The position numbers were made by a program, and so were the translations under genes. A DNA stretch of 64,000 nucleotides. It comes from Alphaproteobacteria bacterium. Its GTDB lineage: Bacteria > Pseudomonadota > Alphaproteobacteria > Rhodobacterales > Rhodobacteraceae. Location: NCBI GenBank assembly GCA_030431485.1, contig JAUIIR010000006.1, positions 39,527 through 103,526 on the forward strand, given 5' to 3'. The notes under the pieces are model-generated. The model searched no databases, was not told where the DNA came from, and saw nothing but the letters and a program-made list of their open reading frames with translations. Below, in pieces: positions 25,064 to 35,825 of this stretch; position 1 is the first letter of the stretch; each line of letters starts with the position of its first letter.

Positions 25064-26086
25064 ATGACAGGCAACATCTCCACCCAGGAAGACCAGACCA
25101 AAGCTGCAGAGCGCCGCGCCAAGGGCGAATTCGTGCGTGGCGTCAGCGGCTTCCGCCACGCCATCGGCGATCCCGAGTTTCCGCCCGAGCCGGGTCGCTA
25201 TCATCTTTTTGTTGCACTCAACTGCCCTTGGTGCCACCGCGTGACTCTGGCCCGCAGCGTTCTTGGTCTGACCGACACGATCAGCATGGACGTCGCCTTT
25301 CCCAACCGCACCGGCGAGGAGGATCCGGCTGGTCCCAATCTCTGGGAATTTGCGCCCGGCCGCATTGCGTCACTGACCGGAGAGACGTTGCCCGAATGCA
25401 CAATCGAAACCGGCACCGGAGCGGGGCTCAGGCTGGCCAAACAGATCTATCAGCGAGAAGGCTCCGATGAGCAATCACTTCCCGTCCTCTACGACAAGAC
25501 TCGCCAGCGGATCGTCAACAACGAAAGCGCCGAGATTCTCCGCATGCTTGATGCGCATGCAGCGGCTTTGCGGGGCAACGTTCCGAGCGCCCCAGCGCTT
25601 TTCCCCGATGATCCTGCCCTGCAAGCCGCGATCACCGATCTGAATGAACGCATCTACGTCACCATCAACAATGGCGCGTACAAGGCGGGGTTCTCCTCGG
25701 ATCAAGAGGTCTACGCCACTGCCTTCGCCGCCTATTTCGAAACGCTTGAATTCCTGAACACCCTGCTGTCAGACGGCCGCTCATTCCTGACGGGTGACAC
25801 CTTCACCGAGGCCGACCTGCGTCTCTTCCCCACGCTCTATCGTCACGATCCGGTGTATTACCTTCGGATGAAACTCAACGGTGCAAAGATCGTCGATTAT
25901 CCGCATCTGTGGCGCTGGCTGTGTCGGGTCTACGCGCTTGATGGCGTGGCGGGGGCGGGGTCACTGGTGCATTGCAGACAGGGGTATTTCGGCCGGTCGT
26001 GGAACAACGTGGTGCCGCTCGGGCCAACGCACCCGATGCCTTACCCCCAAGCCTATCGGCATCCGGAGCTGGCCCGCTCCCGGTAA
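25064..26086 (+). CDS. glutathionyl-hydroquinone reductase (xi-class GST)
   Basis: 340 residues. The thioredoxin-like domain carries CPWCH at residues 54-58, the catalytic cysteine motif of xi-class GSTs such as YqjG and PcpF; these reduce glutathionyl-(hydro)quinones using glutathione. The conserved extended C-terminus (GPTHPMPYPQAYRHPEL, near the end) is diagnostic. Its role is protection against quinone adducts. It is one of the glutathione genes in the window, with gshA and ggt. Confidence 0.9.
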   Translation: MTGNISTQEDQTKAAERRAKGEFVRGVSGFRHAIGDPEFPPEPGRYHLFVALNCPWCHRVTLARSVLGLTDTISMDVAFPNRTGEEDPAGPNLWEFAPGRIASLTGETLPECTIETGTGAGLRLAKQIYQREGSDEQSLPVLYDKTRQRIVNNESAEILRMLDAHAAALRGNVPSAPALFPDDPALQAAITDLNERIYVTINNGAYKAGFSSDQEVYATAFAAYFETLEFLNTLLSDGRSFLTGDTFTEADLRLFPTLYRHDPVYYLRMKLNGAKIVDYPHLWRWLCRVYALDGVAGAGSLVHCRQGYFGRSWNNVVPLGPTHPMPYPQAYRHPELARSR

Positions 26087-26091
26087 CAGGA

Positions 26092-27030
26092 TCACCGATC
26101 CGGGAGGGGGATGAATTCAGCATCATCGCCTGGCGGCAATTGAAACCGACCCTCGGCCCAGTCCCCGGCGCGCCACGCTTCCTTGGCTTCGTCGATCCGC
26201 TCCTTGGACGACGCCACGAAGTTCCACCATATGTACCGAGGCCCCTCAAGCGTTTCACCGCCCAAAAGCATCACCCGCGCACCCATCGGTCCGGCCTGAA
26301 GAGACAGCTTGTCGCCGGGACGGAACACCATCATGCGACCCGCCTCATATGTCTCGCCGGCGACTGTCACCGATCCATCAACGACATAGATTCCGCGATC
26401 CTCGTGATTGTCCGGCAAGGGAATCGCGGCGCCCGCCTCAAGCACCGCGTCGGCATAAAACATCTCGGACGCGGTCTTGACCGGCGCGCGTTCGCCCCAG
26501 GCATCGCCTAGGATCAGGCGCACGGATTTCCCGTCCCCTTCAAGAAAAGGCAGCGCGTCTGCGGGTGCATGCTCAAACTCTGGCGCGCGGTCCTCATGGT
26601 CTTTCGGCAAAGCGACCCAGGTCTGGATGCCAAAGAACGGCATCGGGTCGGTCTGCGTCAAGTCATCGGTGCGTTCGGAATGCGTGATCCCATGCCCCGC
26701 GACCATCCAGTTCACCGCTCCGGGTTCGATCCACGCATCTGTGCCCAGACTGTCTCGATGATGCATCCGGCCCCGGAACAGATAGGAAATCGTCGCCAGC
26801 CCGATATGAGGGTGCGGGCGCACGTCGAGCCCTTTGGTCGGCAGGAACTCAGCCGGTCCCATCTGGTCGAAAAAGATGAACGGTCCCACCATCTGACGGC
26901 GCGGCGCAGGTAAAGCACGCCGCACTTCAAAACCGCCCAGATCACGGGCGCGGGGAATGATAACTGTGTCGATGGCGTCGACATCGTCGCCAATGGGGCA
27001 ATGCGGGTCGAGGGCAGGGTTCCAGCTCAT
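26092..27030 (-). CDS. pirin family protein
   Basis: A 312-residue bicupin. The N-terminal metal site is seen in DVRPHPHIGLATISYLFRG and HRDSLG, followed by GAVNWMVAGHGITHSER. Bacterial pirins include quercetinases and regulators of redox metabolism; the specific activity is not readable. The start at 27030 is where the conserved domain begins; an in-frame ATG at 27087 is unsupported. It converges with the reductase, separated by only five bases. Confidence 0.9.
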   Translation of the reverse strand: MSWNPALDPHCPIGDDVDAIDTVIIPRARDLGGFEVRRALPAPRRQMVGPFIFFDQMGPAEFLPTKGLDVRPHPHIGLATISYLFRGRMHHRDSLGTDAWIEPGAVNWMVAGHGITHSERTDDLTQTDPMPFFGIQTWVALPKDHEDRAPEFEHAPADALPFLEGDGKSVRLILGDAWGERAPVKTASEMFYADAVLEAGAAIPLPDNHEDRGIYVVDGSVTVAGETYEAGRMMVFRPGDKLSLQAGPMGARVMLLGGETLEGPRYIWWNFVASSKERIDEAKEAWRAGDWAEGRFQLPPGDDAEFIPLPDR

Positions 27031-27172
27031 CTCGGTGCTCCTGTTTCTGAGTGTTGATACCAAGATAAACCGGATGCAAAATTGCACAATTAGTGTAAAA
27101 TGCGTAAATTATGCGCGGATACGCACAATTCCGGAAACCGAGTTAACAAATCCTTTATAGGTCCGATTCGGA

Positions 27173-27200
27173 CCCAATGTTTCGCGCGCGAAACATTGGG
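27173..27200. repeat. perfect 28-base palindrome
   Basis: Each half is 14 bases: CCCAATGTTTCGCG and its exact complement CGCGAAACATTGGG. It lies 15 bases past the stop of the HNH gene and 143 bases upstream of pirin. There is no T tract on the minus strand, so it may be a Rho-dependent end or a protein-binding site. Confidence 0.6.
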
Positions 27201-27214
27201 GTGCAAAACCTGAC

Positions 27215-27535
27215 CTATCTCCGCCTCTTCCGCGACCGCTGCTTGCGCAGGCTACTGCGCCCGCGGGCATGAAACTCTGGCGGGCGTTTCGACACCCACT
27301 CAAAGAAGGTTGCAAGATGTGGATGGGCTCTCAGAGCCTCCGGCGAGTTGAACTCCCGCGCCAGCTCCGCCTCGGTCAAGGTTGCATGGATTTCCTGATG
27401 GCAGATGTGATGCACCAGCACCGTCGGACCACCCTTGCCACCCTTCAGCTTGGGAATCAGGTGATGCACGCTTTGTTTCACGCCTGGCGGGATTGGGCGC
27501 AGACACAGTGGGCAGATCGGATCGGTTTCGGTCAA
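27215..27535 (-). CDS. HNH endonuclease family protein
   Basis: 106 residues. Zinc-binding pairs CPLC and the core HHLIPKLKGGKGG...HHICHQEIH give a compact HNH fold. The C-terminus is strongly basic (RGRSSLRKQRSRKRRR) and should bind DNA or RNA. Similar small stand-alone HNH proteins occur in many Rhodobacteraceae with unknown roles; no phage or intron context is seen here. A large palindrome sits just past its stop. Confidence 0.82.
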   Translation of the reverse strand: MTETDPICPLCLRPIPPGVKQSVHHLIPKLKGGKGGPTVLVHHICHQEIHATLTEAELAREFNSPEALRAHPHLATFFEWVSKRPPEFHARGRSSLRKQRSRKRRR

Positions 27536-27624
27536 TGATCTATTGCTCCGGGGACGAGGCTTGTGCTGCGGTACGGCTCAAGGCATCTAGCTGTCATAAC
27601 GAGTGCGTATTTCAAGGAGTCGTC

Positions 27625-28953
27625 ATGGAGTGGGACCTGTCCGCGCAACCGCCCCTCGTCCAGAACGCGGCCGAGCTGGTACTTCAGGGCTATGAAATTG
27701 CCTTGAGATGGGTGGTTTCGCCTGCAGCGTGGTCTCAGTTTGCCGTGCTCGTGGTTGCCTATCTTCTGGCGACAGTCATCGCGCGGCGCCTCCGAACCCC
27801 GCTGTCCCGCCTTCTGACTCCTGCAGAGGACAGCACCAGCGTACTGGCGCAGGCGCGTCGGTTCCTGCTTCTGTTCCTGCCACTCCTGATGCCGGTGATC
27901 GCATATGCACTTGCAGGGATCGGAGAACAGGTCATCCGGTCGGTCTTTGGAACGGGCAATGTGATCGCCTTCGGCAAACGTCTGTTCCTCTTTCTCGCCG
28001 CGCGTGCCCTTGTCCGTGACATCGTTTCTGACCCGTTCCTCAAACTGCTCGGGCGCTACGTCCTGCTGCCAGCGATGGCGCTCTATGTGTTCGGCATCCT
28101 CGACCTGATCACCGACCGCCTGAACACAACGATGGTTTCGCTGGGAAACATTTCGTTCTCGGTCATGGCCCTGATCCGCGGCGTGATCGCCGGTGCAATC
28201 CTGTTCTGGCTGGGGCGTTGGTCCAACGACCAATCCGCCGCCTATATCGACAGACAAGAAGCCATGCGCCCGGCCACGCGGCAGCTTGCGGCCAAGGCAG
28301 CGGAGCTTCTGATCTTCGGCCTCGCGTTCATCCTGCTGATGAACATCATGGGCATCCCGCTCACCTCACTCGCGGTTCTTGGGGGTGCGATTGGTGTGGG
28401 TCTGGGCTTTGGTCTTCAGAAGATCGCGTCGAACTACATCTCGGGTGTGATCCTGCTTCTTGAAGGGCAGGCAACCGTCGGCGACTACGTGGAGTTGGCC
28501 AACGGCGAGGCAGGAACCATCGTCAAAACCACCGCCCGTGCGATGATCCTTGAAACCTTTGATGGGCGCTGGATCGTGGTGCCGAACGAGGATTTCATCA
28601 CCACGCGCGTGATAAACTATTCCGATCAGGGCAGCGCCAACCGTCTCGAAGTGGCATTCGCGGTCAGCTACGACACCGACATCAATCTTGTGCCCGACAT
28701 CATCGTGGATGCAGTCTCAAGGCATCCCGGGGTGCTGCAATCGCCCGAACCGCCCGATGTGGAGCTGCGCGGTTTCGGTGACAGCGGTATCGACTTTGGA
28801 GTAGAGTTCTGGGTGAACGGCATTGATGACGGTAAGAACAAATATGCCTCGGACGTGCTGTTCCTGATTTGGAACGCGCTCAAGGAGCACAATATCGAAA
28901 TCCCCTATCCCCATCGTGTTGTCGAGCTGCGCAACGCGCCAACTGCAGAGTGA
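27625..28953 (+). CDS. MscS-family mechanosensitive channel
   Basis: A 442-residue inner-membrane channel with about six hydrophobic helices before the MscS core. The pore helix and beta domain are visible: LAVLGGAIGVGLGFGLQKIASNYISG, then GDYVELANGEAGTIV and IVVPNEDFITTRVINYS. It releases solutes on hypo-osmotic shock. AAGGAG lies eight bases before ATG 27625. It overlaps the next gene (GTGA), so a flavoprotein is coexpressed. Confidence 0.9.
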   Translation: MEWDLSAQPPLVQNAAELVLQGYEIALRWVVSPAAWSQFAVLVVAYLLATVIARRLRTPLSRLLTPAEDSTSVLAQARRFLLLFLPLLMPVIAYALAGIGEQVIRSVFGTGNVIAFGKRLFLFLAARALVRDIVSDPFLKLLGRYVLLPAMALYVFGILDLITDRLNTTMVSLGNISFSVMALIRGVIAGAILFWLGRWSNDQSAAYIDRQEAMRPATRQLAAKAAELLIFGLAFILLMNIMGIPLTSLAVLGGAIGVGLGFGLQKIASNYISGVILLLEGQATVGDYVELANGEAGTIVKTTARAMILETFDGRWIVVPNEDFITTRVINYSDQGSANRLEVAFAVSYDTDINLVPDIIVDAVSRHPGVLQSPEPPDVELRGFGDSGIDFGVEFWVNGIDDGKNKYASDVLFLIWNALKEHNIEIPYPHRVVELRNAPTAE

Positions 28954-30131
28954 CGGACGCGCTGGTCATCGGCGGCGGGCCGGCTGGCCTGATGGCGGCA
29001 GAGGCACTGTTGCAGGCCGGTCGCACGGTGACCTTGGTCGAGGCAAAGCCGTCGATTGGCCGCAAATTCCTGATGGCCGGGAAGTCGGGATTAAACCTGA
29101 CCAAGATGCAGGCCTTCGGGCCGTTTCTGGCCTCCTACGGCACGGGTTTGCATCCGACCATGCGGGCCTGTCTCAAGGCCTTTGGCCCGGACGAGGTCAA
29201 GGCGTGGACCGAAGGATTGGGGCAGAGCACCTTCACCGGATCGACCGGGCGGCTGTTTCCCGATGTCATGAAAGCATCACCCCTGTTGCGCGCGTGGCTG
29301 GCGCGGCTGGATGGGGTGGGGCTTGAGCGACACACCCGCTGGCGCTGGCTTGATTGGGAGCGGAACATCCACCACTTTGAGACACCCGAGGGCGCGCGTG
29401 TTCTGACCCCGCGCGTCACGGTATTTGCCCTTGGCGGTGCCAGCTGGGCGCGGTTGGGGTCGGACGGGCAATGGGCAGAACGATTCGCAGCGAACGGGAT
29501 CGACGTCACGCCGTTCCAGCCGTCAAATGTCGGCCTGCTGGTCAACTGGTCCGAGCATATGACCCGCCACTTTGGCGTGCCGTTGAAGGGCATTGCGCTG
29601 CATGCGGGCGATCAGGTGTCACGGGGTGAAGCCGTGGTCTCGAAACGTGGATTGGAAGGCGGGGGCGTCTATCCGTTGGCTCCGTCGCTGCGCGAGGGCT
29701 CTGATCTGACTCTGGACCTGTTGCCGGACTTGACGCTTGAGGCAGTGGCTGACCGTCTTGCTAAACCCAGAGGCAAAGCCAGTCTGTCGAACCACCTGCG
29801 CCGTGTGCTGAAACTGTCGCCTGTGGCACAGGCTATTCTGCGCGAGTTCGTACAGCCCTTACCGGATGATCCGACCGCCTTGGCGCAGGTGATCAAGGCC
29901 ATTCACATCCGCCACGCCGGGTTGCGCCCGATGGACGAGGCGATCTCGACTGCAGGGGGTGTGTCCTTTGATGCGCTGGATGAAACCCTCATGCTCAAGG
30001 ACCGGCCCGGGACGTTCTGCGCGGGGGAAATGCTTGACTGGGATGCACCGACGGGGGGCTATCTGCTGACCGCCTGTTTCGCCACAGGGCTTTGGGCCGG
30101 GCGTCACGCTGCGGAATACGACAGGCCGTGA
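28950..30131 (+). CDS. TIGR03862-type NAD(P)/FAD flavoprotein (BaiN/RdsA family)
   Basis: A 393-residue flavoprotein starting at a GTG that overlaps the MscS stop. Rossmann motif VIGGGPAGLMAAEAL at the N-terminus, GRKFLMAGKSGLNLT, and the C-terminal AGEMLDWDAPTGGYLLT are typical of this HI0933/BaiN-like group. The substrate is unknown; the group includes a bile-acid reductase and tetracycline-independent members with no known function. Confidence 0.85.
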   Translation: MTDALVIGGGPAGLMAAEALLQAGRTVTLVEAKPSIGRKFLMAGKSGLNLTKMQAFGPFLASYGTGLHPTMRACLKAFGPDEVKAWTEGLGQSTFTGSTGRLFPDVMKASPLLRAWLARLDGVGLERHTRWRWLDWERNIHHFETPEGARVLTPRVTVFALGGASWARLGSDGQWAERFAANGIDVTPFQPSNVGLLVNWSEHMTRHFGVPLKGIALHAGDQVSRGEAVVSKRGLEGGGVYPLAPSLREGSDLTLDLLPDLTLEAVADRLAKPRGKASLSNHLRRVLKLSPVAQAILREFVQPLPDDPTALAQVIKAIHIRHAGLRPMDEAISTAGGVSFDALDETLMLKDRPGTFCAGEMLDWDAPTGGYLLTACFATGLWAGRHAAEYDRP

Positions 30132-30147
30132 CGTGACGTTGGGGCGT

Positions 30148-32225
<2,078 letters not shown>

Positions 32226-32263
32226 GGAACAGTTGGTCTTCTGTTGCGTTGAGCGGTCAGACG

Positions 32264-32286
32264 GCGGGGCGAGAGGCCCCGCTTTG
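32264..32286 (+). terminator. terminator-like hairpin after the fadH-like gene
   Basis: GCGGGGC (32264-32270) / GCCCCGC (32276-32282) with a five-base loop and TTT following. Confidence 0.6.
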
Positions 32287-32312
32287 ACACTCATTTCATC
32301 AGGAGGCCTATT

Positions 32313-32873
32313 ATGCCTGCAATCAGCGACGCAAAAATTCTTCTCATCTCAACGCATGGTTTTGAGCAATCCGAACTGGAATTCCCACGCGATCAATTGC
32401 GCGCCAAGGGCGCAAAGCTGCATGTCGCAACGCCGGATGGCAACGCGATCAAAGGATGGGAAGGCAGCGACTGGGGTCGTGAAGCCGAGGCAGATGCCAA
32501 GATCTCGGACGTGTCGGTTGAGGACTACGATGCGCTGGTGATTCCCGGCGGTCAGATCAATCCGGACCTTTTGCGTGTCGATGAAGACGTGCTGGAATTG
32601 GTCAAGAGCTTTCACGATCAGGGTAAGACCGTTGCCGCTGTCTGTCACGCGCCGTGGGTTCTGGTCGAGGCCGGTATTCTCAAGGGTCGTGATGCCACGT
32701 CCTACCATTCGATCAAGACCGATGTGATCAACGCTGGGGCCAATTGGACAGACGCGGAGGTTGTTGTCGATCAGGGGATCGTGACAAGCCGTCAGCCCGA
32801 GGACCTTAAGGCGTTTGTGTCGAAGATCGTCGAAGAGATTGAAGAGGGTAAGCATACACGCAAGGCGGCGTAA
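32313..32873 (+). CDS. DJ-1/PfpI family protein
   Basis: 186 residues of the PfpI/YhbO subgroup. The nucleophile elbow is AVCHAPW with C111 and H112, and LVIPGGQINPDLLR precedes it. Members act as glyoxalase III-type or deglycase enzymes and stress chaperones; protease activity is unproven in most. A strong AGGAGG sits about seven bases before ATG. It ends in a rho-independent terminator shared with the next, convergent gene. Confidence 0.88.
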   Translation: MPAISDAKILLISTHGFEQSELEFPRDQLRAKGAKLHVATPDGNAIKGWEGSDWGREAEADAKISDVSVEDYDALVIPGGQINPDLLRVDEDVLELVKSFHDQGKTVAAVCHAPWVLVEAGILKGRDATSYHSIKTDVINAGANWTDAEVVVDQGIVTSRQPEDLKAFVSKIVEEIEEGKHTRKAA

Positions 32874-32896
32874 GGCGTACCCTTAGAACGCGCTGG

Positions 32897-32925
32897 AAAG
32901 CCGGGCTTTGCGCCCGGCTTTTTCT
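32897..32925. terminator. rho-independent terminator
   Basis: AAAGCCGGGC (32897-32906) pairs with GCCCGGCTTT (32912-32921), followed by TTTC on the plus strand; A-rich bases precede the stem for the minus strand. Confidence 0.85.
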
Positions 32926-33367
32926 ATTCGGTGACGGTGATCGTCATGACTTCGCTGACAACCGGCGGGTTATGCGGAACATGAAAGTGATCCCCCAAAA
33001 CAAGCTGGATCGTGTGTTCCCCCGGAGGCAGGTCGAGCGTGGCTTGGGTTTGCCCGCCGCCGAAGTGAATGTGGTTGTCGTCGGCTGGAATGCCGTTGGC
33101 GATCAGGTCGACATCTTCGGCCCCTTCGCCGAACGGCGCGCGGTTGAGCAGGATGTGATGGTGCCCGGTGCCGTCCTTTTCGACACCTGCAGGGGCGACA
33201 CCCATTCCGGCCAGACCAAATACCACGGTCACCGGAGATTGCACGGTTGCGCCATTTTCCAGATTGACGACATAGGCCATAGAACTTGGCTTTGACGGCG
33301 TGTCGCCCGCATGAACCAAGGTTGCGGATGCGATGGCAACGGCTGCGGCTAGGATATTGCGATACAT
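32924..33367 (-). CDS. DUF4399 secreted protein
   Basis: 147 residues with a signal peptide (MYRNILAAAVAIASATLVHA). The domain has VNLENGATVQSPVTVVFGLAGMGVAPAG, GHHHILLNR and HIHFGGGQTQ, the His-rich pattern of DUF4399. It may bind a metal in the periplasm, but no function is established. It is monocistronic and ends in the terminator shared with the DJ-1 gene. Confidence 0.8.
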   Translation of the reverse strand: MYRNILAAAVAIASATLVHAGDTPSKPSSMAYVVNLENGATVQSPVTVVFGLAGMGVAPAGVEKDGTGHHHILLNRAPFGEGAEDVDLIANGIPADDNHIHFGGGQTQATLDLPPGEHTIQLVLGDHFHVPHNPPVVSEVMTITVTE

Positions 33368-33542
33368 GAGGTTTTCTCCCTGTCAGGGAAGCCTGCCTTC
33401 CCTAGCGTCAAAGATAGAGTGCTTGAAGGGTGTTGCGCAATCAAGGTTCTGCCATTGGTTGTCGCAATCGCCGTTTCCGTTCGCATAACATTGCCCAACA
33501 AAACCCAGATATTGTCTGCGGAGTGCCCAAGTCGCGCCTGAT

Positions 33543-33564
33543 TTGACGGTCATAGCTGTGTCAA
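33543..33564. promoter_or_regulatory. dyad upstream of the LysR gene
   Basis: TTGAC (33543-33547) and GTCAA (33560-33564) around a 12-base spacer, 19 bases before the ATG of the LysR-type regulator. This resembles a LysR-type autoregulatory site. Confidence 0.35.
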
Positions 33565-33582
33565 CGAAACACGAGGAAAACT

Positions 33583-34488
33583 ATGGACCGTCTTACCGAA
33601 ATGGAGGCCTTTGCCACGGTTGTGGATCAGGGTGGCTTCACCGACGCGGCCAAGAAGATGGGGATTTCAAAATCCGCTGTCTCAAAGCATGTGTCCTCTT
33701 TGGAGGCACGGCTGGGTGCCCGCCTGTTGAACCGGACAACACGTCGTGTCAGTCCAACCGAGATTGGCCTTGCCTACTACGATCGCGCCCGACGGGTGCT
33801 GAACGATGCCGGTGAAGCGGATGCGTTGGTGACATCCATGCAATCGGCACCGTCTGGACTGTTGCGGATCAGCGTAGCGACCGATTTCGGGGTGAACCAC
33901 CTGTCACCTGTGCTGGGCGAATTCCTGTCGGATTTCCCGGACATTACGGTGAACATGGTTCTGAACAACCGGTATGTAGAGCTGATTTCCGAAGGCTTTG
34001 ACATGGCGGTGCGCATCGGTGAGCTGGAAGACAGCACGCTGCGGGCGCGCAAGCTGACCGAGACCACCAAGCGGATGATCGCGGCACCGTCCTATTTCGA
34101 GAAATATGGCCGCCCGCGCCGGATCGACGATCTGAACGAGCACAAGCTTCTGCATTACTCGAACCAGTCGAGCGGCAATGTGTGGAAGGTGACTGCGCCA
34201 TCGGGCGAAAAGCGCCAGATCCGCACTGCCGGCTGGCTGTCGGTGAATGACGGGCAATCGTTGCTTAACGCCTGCGTGGCAGGGCTCGGCATCGCTTATC
34301 TACCGTCGTTCCTTTACGCAGACGCGATGGAGCAGGGTCTGGTTGAGGATGCAATCCCGGACTTGCCGATCGACACGCAAGGCATCTACGCGGTGTACCC
34401 GCCGGGGCGGTTTACCCAGCCCAAGGTGCGGGCCTTCATTGACTTTCTTGTACATCAGTTCGCCGACAAAGGTCCCAAGGACTGGTAA
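33583..34488 (+). CDS. LysR-family transcriptional regulator
   Basis: 301 residues: winged HTH at 1-60 (FATVVDQGGFTDAAKKMGISKSAVSKHVSSLE) and a periplasmic-binding-like effector domain. The NRTTRRVSPTEIG and HYSNQSSGNVWKV segments place it in the large CrgA/DntR-like branch, common in proteobacteria. No divergent target adjoins it directly; the nearest upstream gene is DUF4399 on the other strand, which could be a target. It ends in a strong terminator. Confidence 0.9.
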   Translation: MDRLTEMEAFATVVDQGGFTDAAKKMGISKSAVSKHVSSLEARLGARLLNRTTRRVSPTEIGLAYYDRARRVLNDAGEADALVTSMQSAPSGLLRISVATDFGVNHLSPVLGEFLSDFPDITVNMVLNNRYVELISEGFDMAVRIGELEDSTLRARKLTETTKRMIAAPSYFEKYGRPRRIDDLNEHKLLHYSNQSSGNVWKVTAPSGEKRQIRTAGWLSVNDGQSLLNACVAGLGIAYLPSFLYADAMEQGLVEDAIPDLPIDTQGIYAVYPPGRFTQPKVRAFIDFLVHQFADKGPKDW

Positions 34489-34524
34489 GACACTCCTCCC
34501 TCGTCTGTTCGCAGACAACCTCTG

Positions 34525-34555
34525 CGCCCCGGATGCCATAGCCGGGGCGTTTTTT
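34525..34555 (+). terminator. rho-independent terminator after the LysR gene
   Basis: CGCCCCGG (34525-34532) / CCGGGGCG (34542-34549) with six T following. Confidence 0.9.
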
Positions 34556-34632
34556 CGTGTCGGTTTCCGGGTTGCGACCGGGCGCTGGCGGGGGCAGTGT
34601 CTGGCGACCTGATCCCCTGCCGGAGCGTTGCC

Positions 34633-35421
34633 ATGCCCTTTACCCTTGCCACCTGGAACATTAATTCAGTCCGCCTGCGCGAAGGACTGGTGGCCAAGCT
34701 GATGGCGGAGGAAGGGCCGGATGTTCTGTGTCTACAAGAGTGCAAGAGCCCAGTCGAGAAGATCCCGATGGAGCAGTTTCAGGCGCTGGGCTATGGCCAC
34801 ATGATCGCGCGGGGACAAAAGGGGTATAATGGCGTTGCGATCCTGTCGAAGCTTCCGATCGAGGACGTGGGTGACAAGGATTTTGCCGGTCTTGGCCATG
34901 CGCGCCATGTGGCGGGTCGGCTGGAGAACGGGGTGACGATCCACAATTTCTACGTGCCAGCGGGCGGCGACGTGCCGGATCGGGAGGTGAACGAGAAGTT
35001 TGGGCAAAAGCTGGATTACCTGACGGATATGCGGGACTGGTTTCATGCGGACCGGCCGGAGAAAGCCATTCTGGTTGGTGATCTGAATATTGCGCCGCGT
35101 GAGGATGATGTCTGGTCGCATAAGCAACTGCTGAAAGTGGTGAGCCATACACCCATCGAGGTCGAGCATTTTGCCGAAACTCAGGACGCGGGTGGATGGG
35201 TTGATGTCACGCGACAGGATATTCCTGAGGGATTGCTGTATTCGTGGTGGAGCTACCGCGCCAAGGATTGGGATGCTGCGGACAAGGGGCGGCGGTTGGA
35301 TCATGTCTGGGCCACGCCAGATATCTCGAACGCGGCGCATTCCAGCCGGATTCTGCGTGATGTGCGCGGTTGGGAGAAACCCAGCGATCACGCGCCAGTC
35401 TTCGCGACATTTGATTTGTGA
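34633..35421 (+). CDS. xthA: exodeoxyribonuclease III
   Basis: 262 residues of the EEP nuclease fold, acting in base-excision repair as AP endonuclease and 3'-5' exonuclease. Motifs in order: WNINSVR, LCLQECK, the YNGVAILSK strand, VGDLNIAPREDD, and the final KPSDHAPVFATF. The protein length is normal. The start at 34633 begins MPFTLATWNINS; an in-frame ATG at 34597 is unsupported. It precedes a DUF6356 gene and a glutamine amidotransferase in the same direction. Confidence 0.92.
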   Translation: MPFTLATWNINSVRLREGLVAKLMAEEGPDVLCLQECKSPVEKIPMEQFQALGYGHMIARGQKGYNGVAILSKLPIEDVGDKDFAGLGHARHVAGRLENGVTIHNFYVPAGGDVPDREVNEKFGQKLDYLTDMRDWFHADRPEKAILVGDLNIAPREDDVWSHKQLLKVVSHTPIEVEHFAETQDAGGWVDVTRQDIPEGLLYSWWSYRAKDWDAADKGRRLDHVWATPDISNAAHSSRILRDVRGWEKPSDHAPVFATFDL

Positions 35422-35568
35422 GCGGTTTCGGGGTGAAAAAATTTCCCACTGTTCTCTTCATTTGGGTGAGAAATTCTCAATAATTGGCTGGTCGCATCTG
35501 AAAATTGGGAAACGCGCTTTGTTGGTGTCTGGCATGTTCTGTTCAGGCATCGAAACAGGGAGCATCTC

Positions 35569-35823
35569 ATGGCGATTCAGGACTTCGATACAGCAGCGCG
35601 GCCCGGCTTTTTGCGCGGGTTCGTTGATCACCCCGCCAGCGTGAACGAAACCTATCTGCAGCATGCGGGCTTTGCGTTTGGCTTTGCCGCACGCCTATTT
35701 CTGGCGTCGATGGCAGCGCTGATCCATGCGGTGATCCCGCCGTTGTTTGAGACCACGGCCAGCCGGATGATCCGCCAGATGCATGCGCGGATAGAAGCGC
35801 GTCACACCAGCGCCGGACACTGA
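35569..35823 (+). CDS. DUF6356 family protein
   Basis: 84 residues. A single amphipathic or membrane helix is seen at GFAARLFLASMAALIHAVIPP, following FLRGFVDHPASVNETYLQHAG, a motif of DUF6356 proteins. The C-terminus is basic. The function is unknown. The gene ends two bases before the GTG of the amidotransferase, so they are coupled. Confidence 0.7.
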   Translation: MAIQDFDTAARPGFLRGFVDHPASVNETYLQHAGFAFGFAARLFLASMAALIHAVIPPLFETTASRMIRQMHARIEARHTSAGH

Positions 35824-35825
35824 GC

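Noticed and set aside
35467..35479. TGAGAA-A-TTCTCA palindrome between xthA and DUF6356
   Set aside because: Only 6-bp arms in an AT-rich stretch, so it may easily arise by chance.
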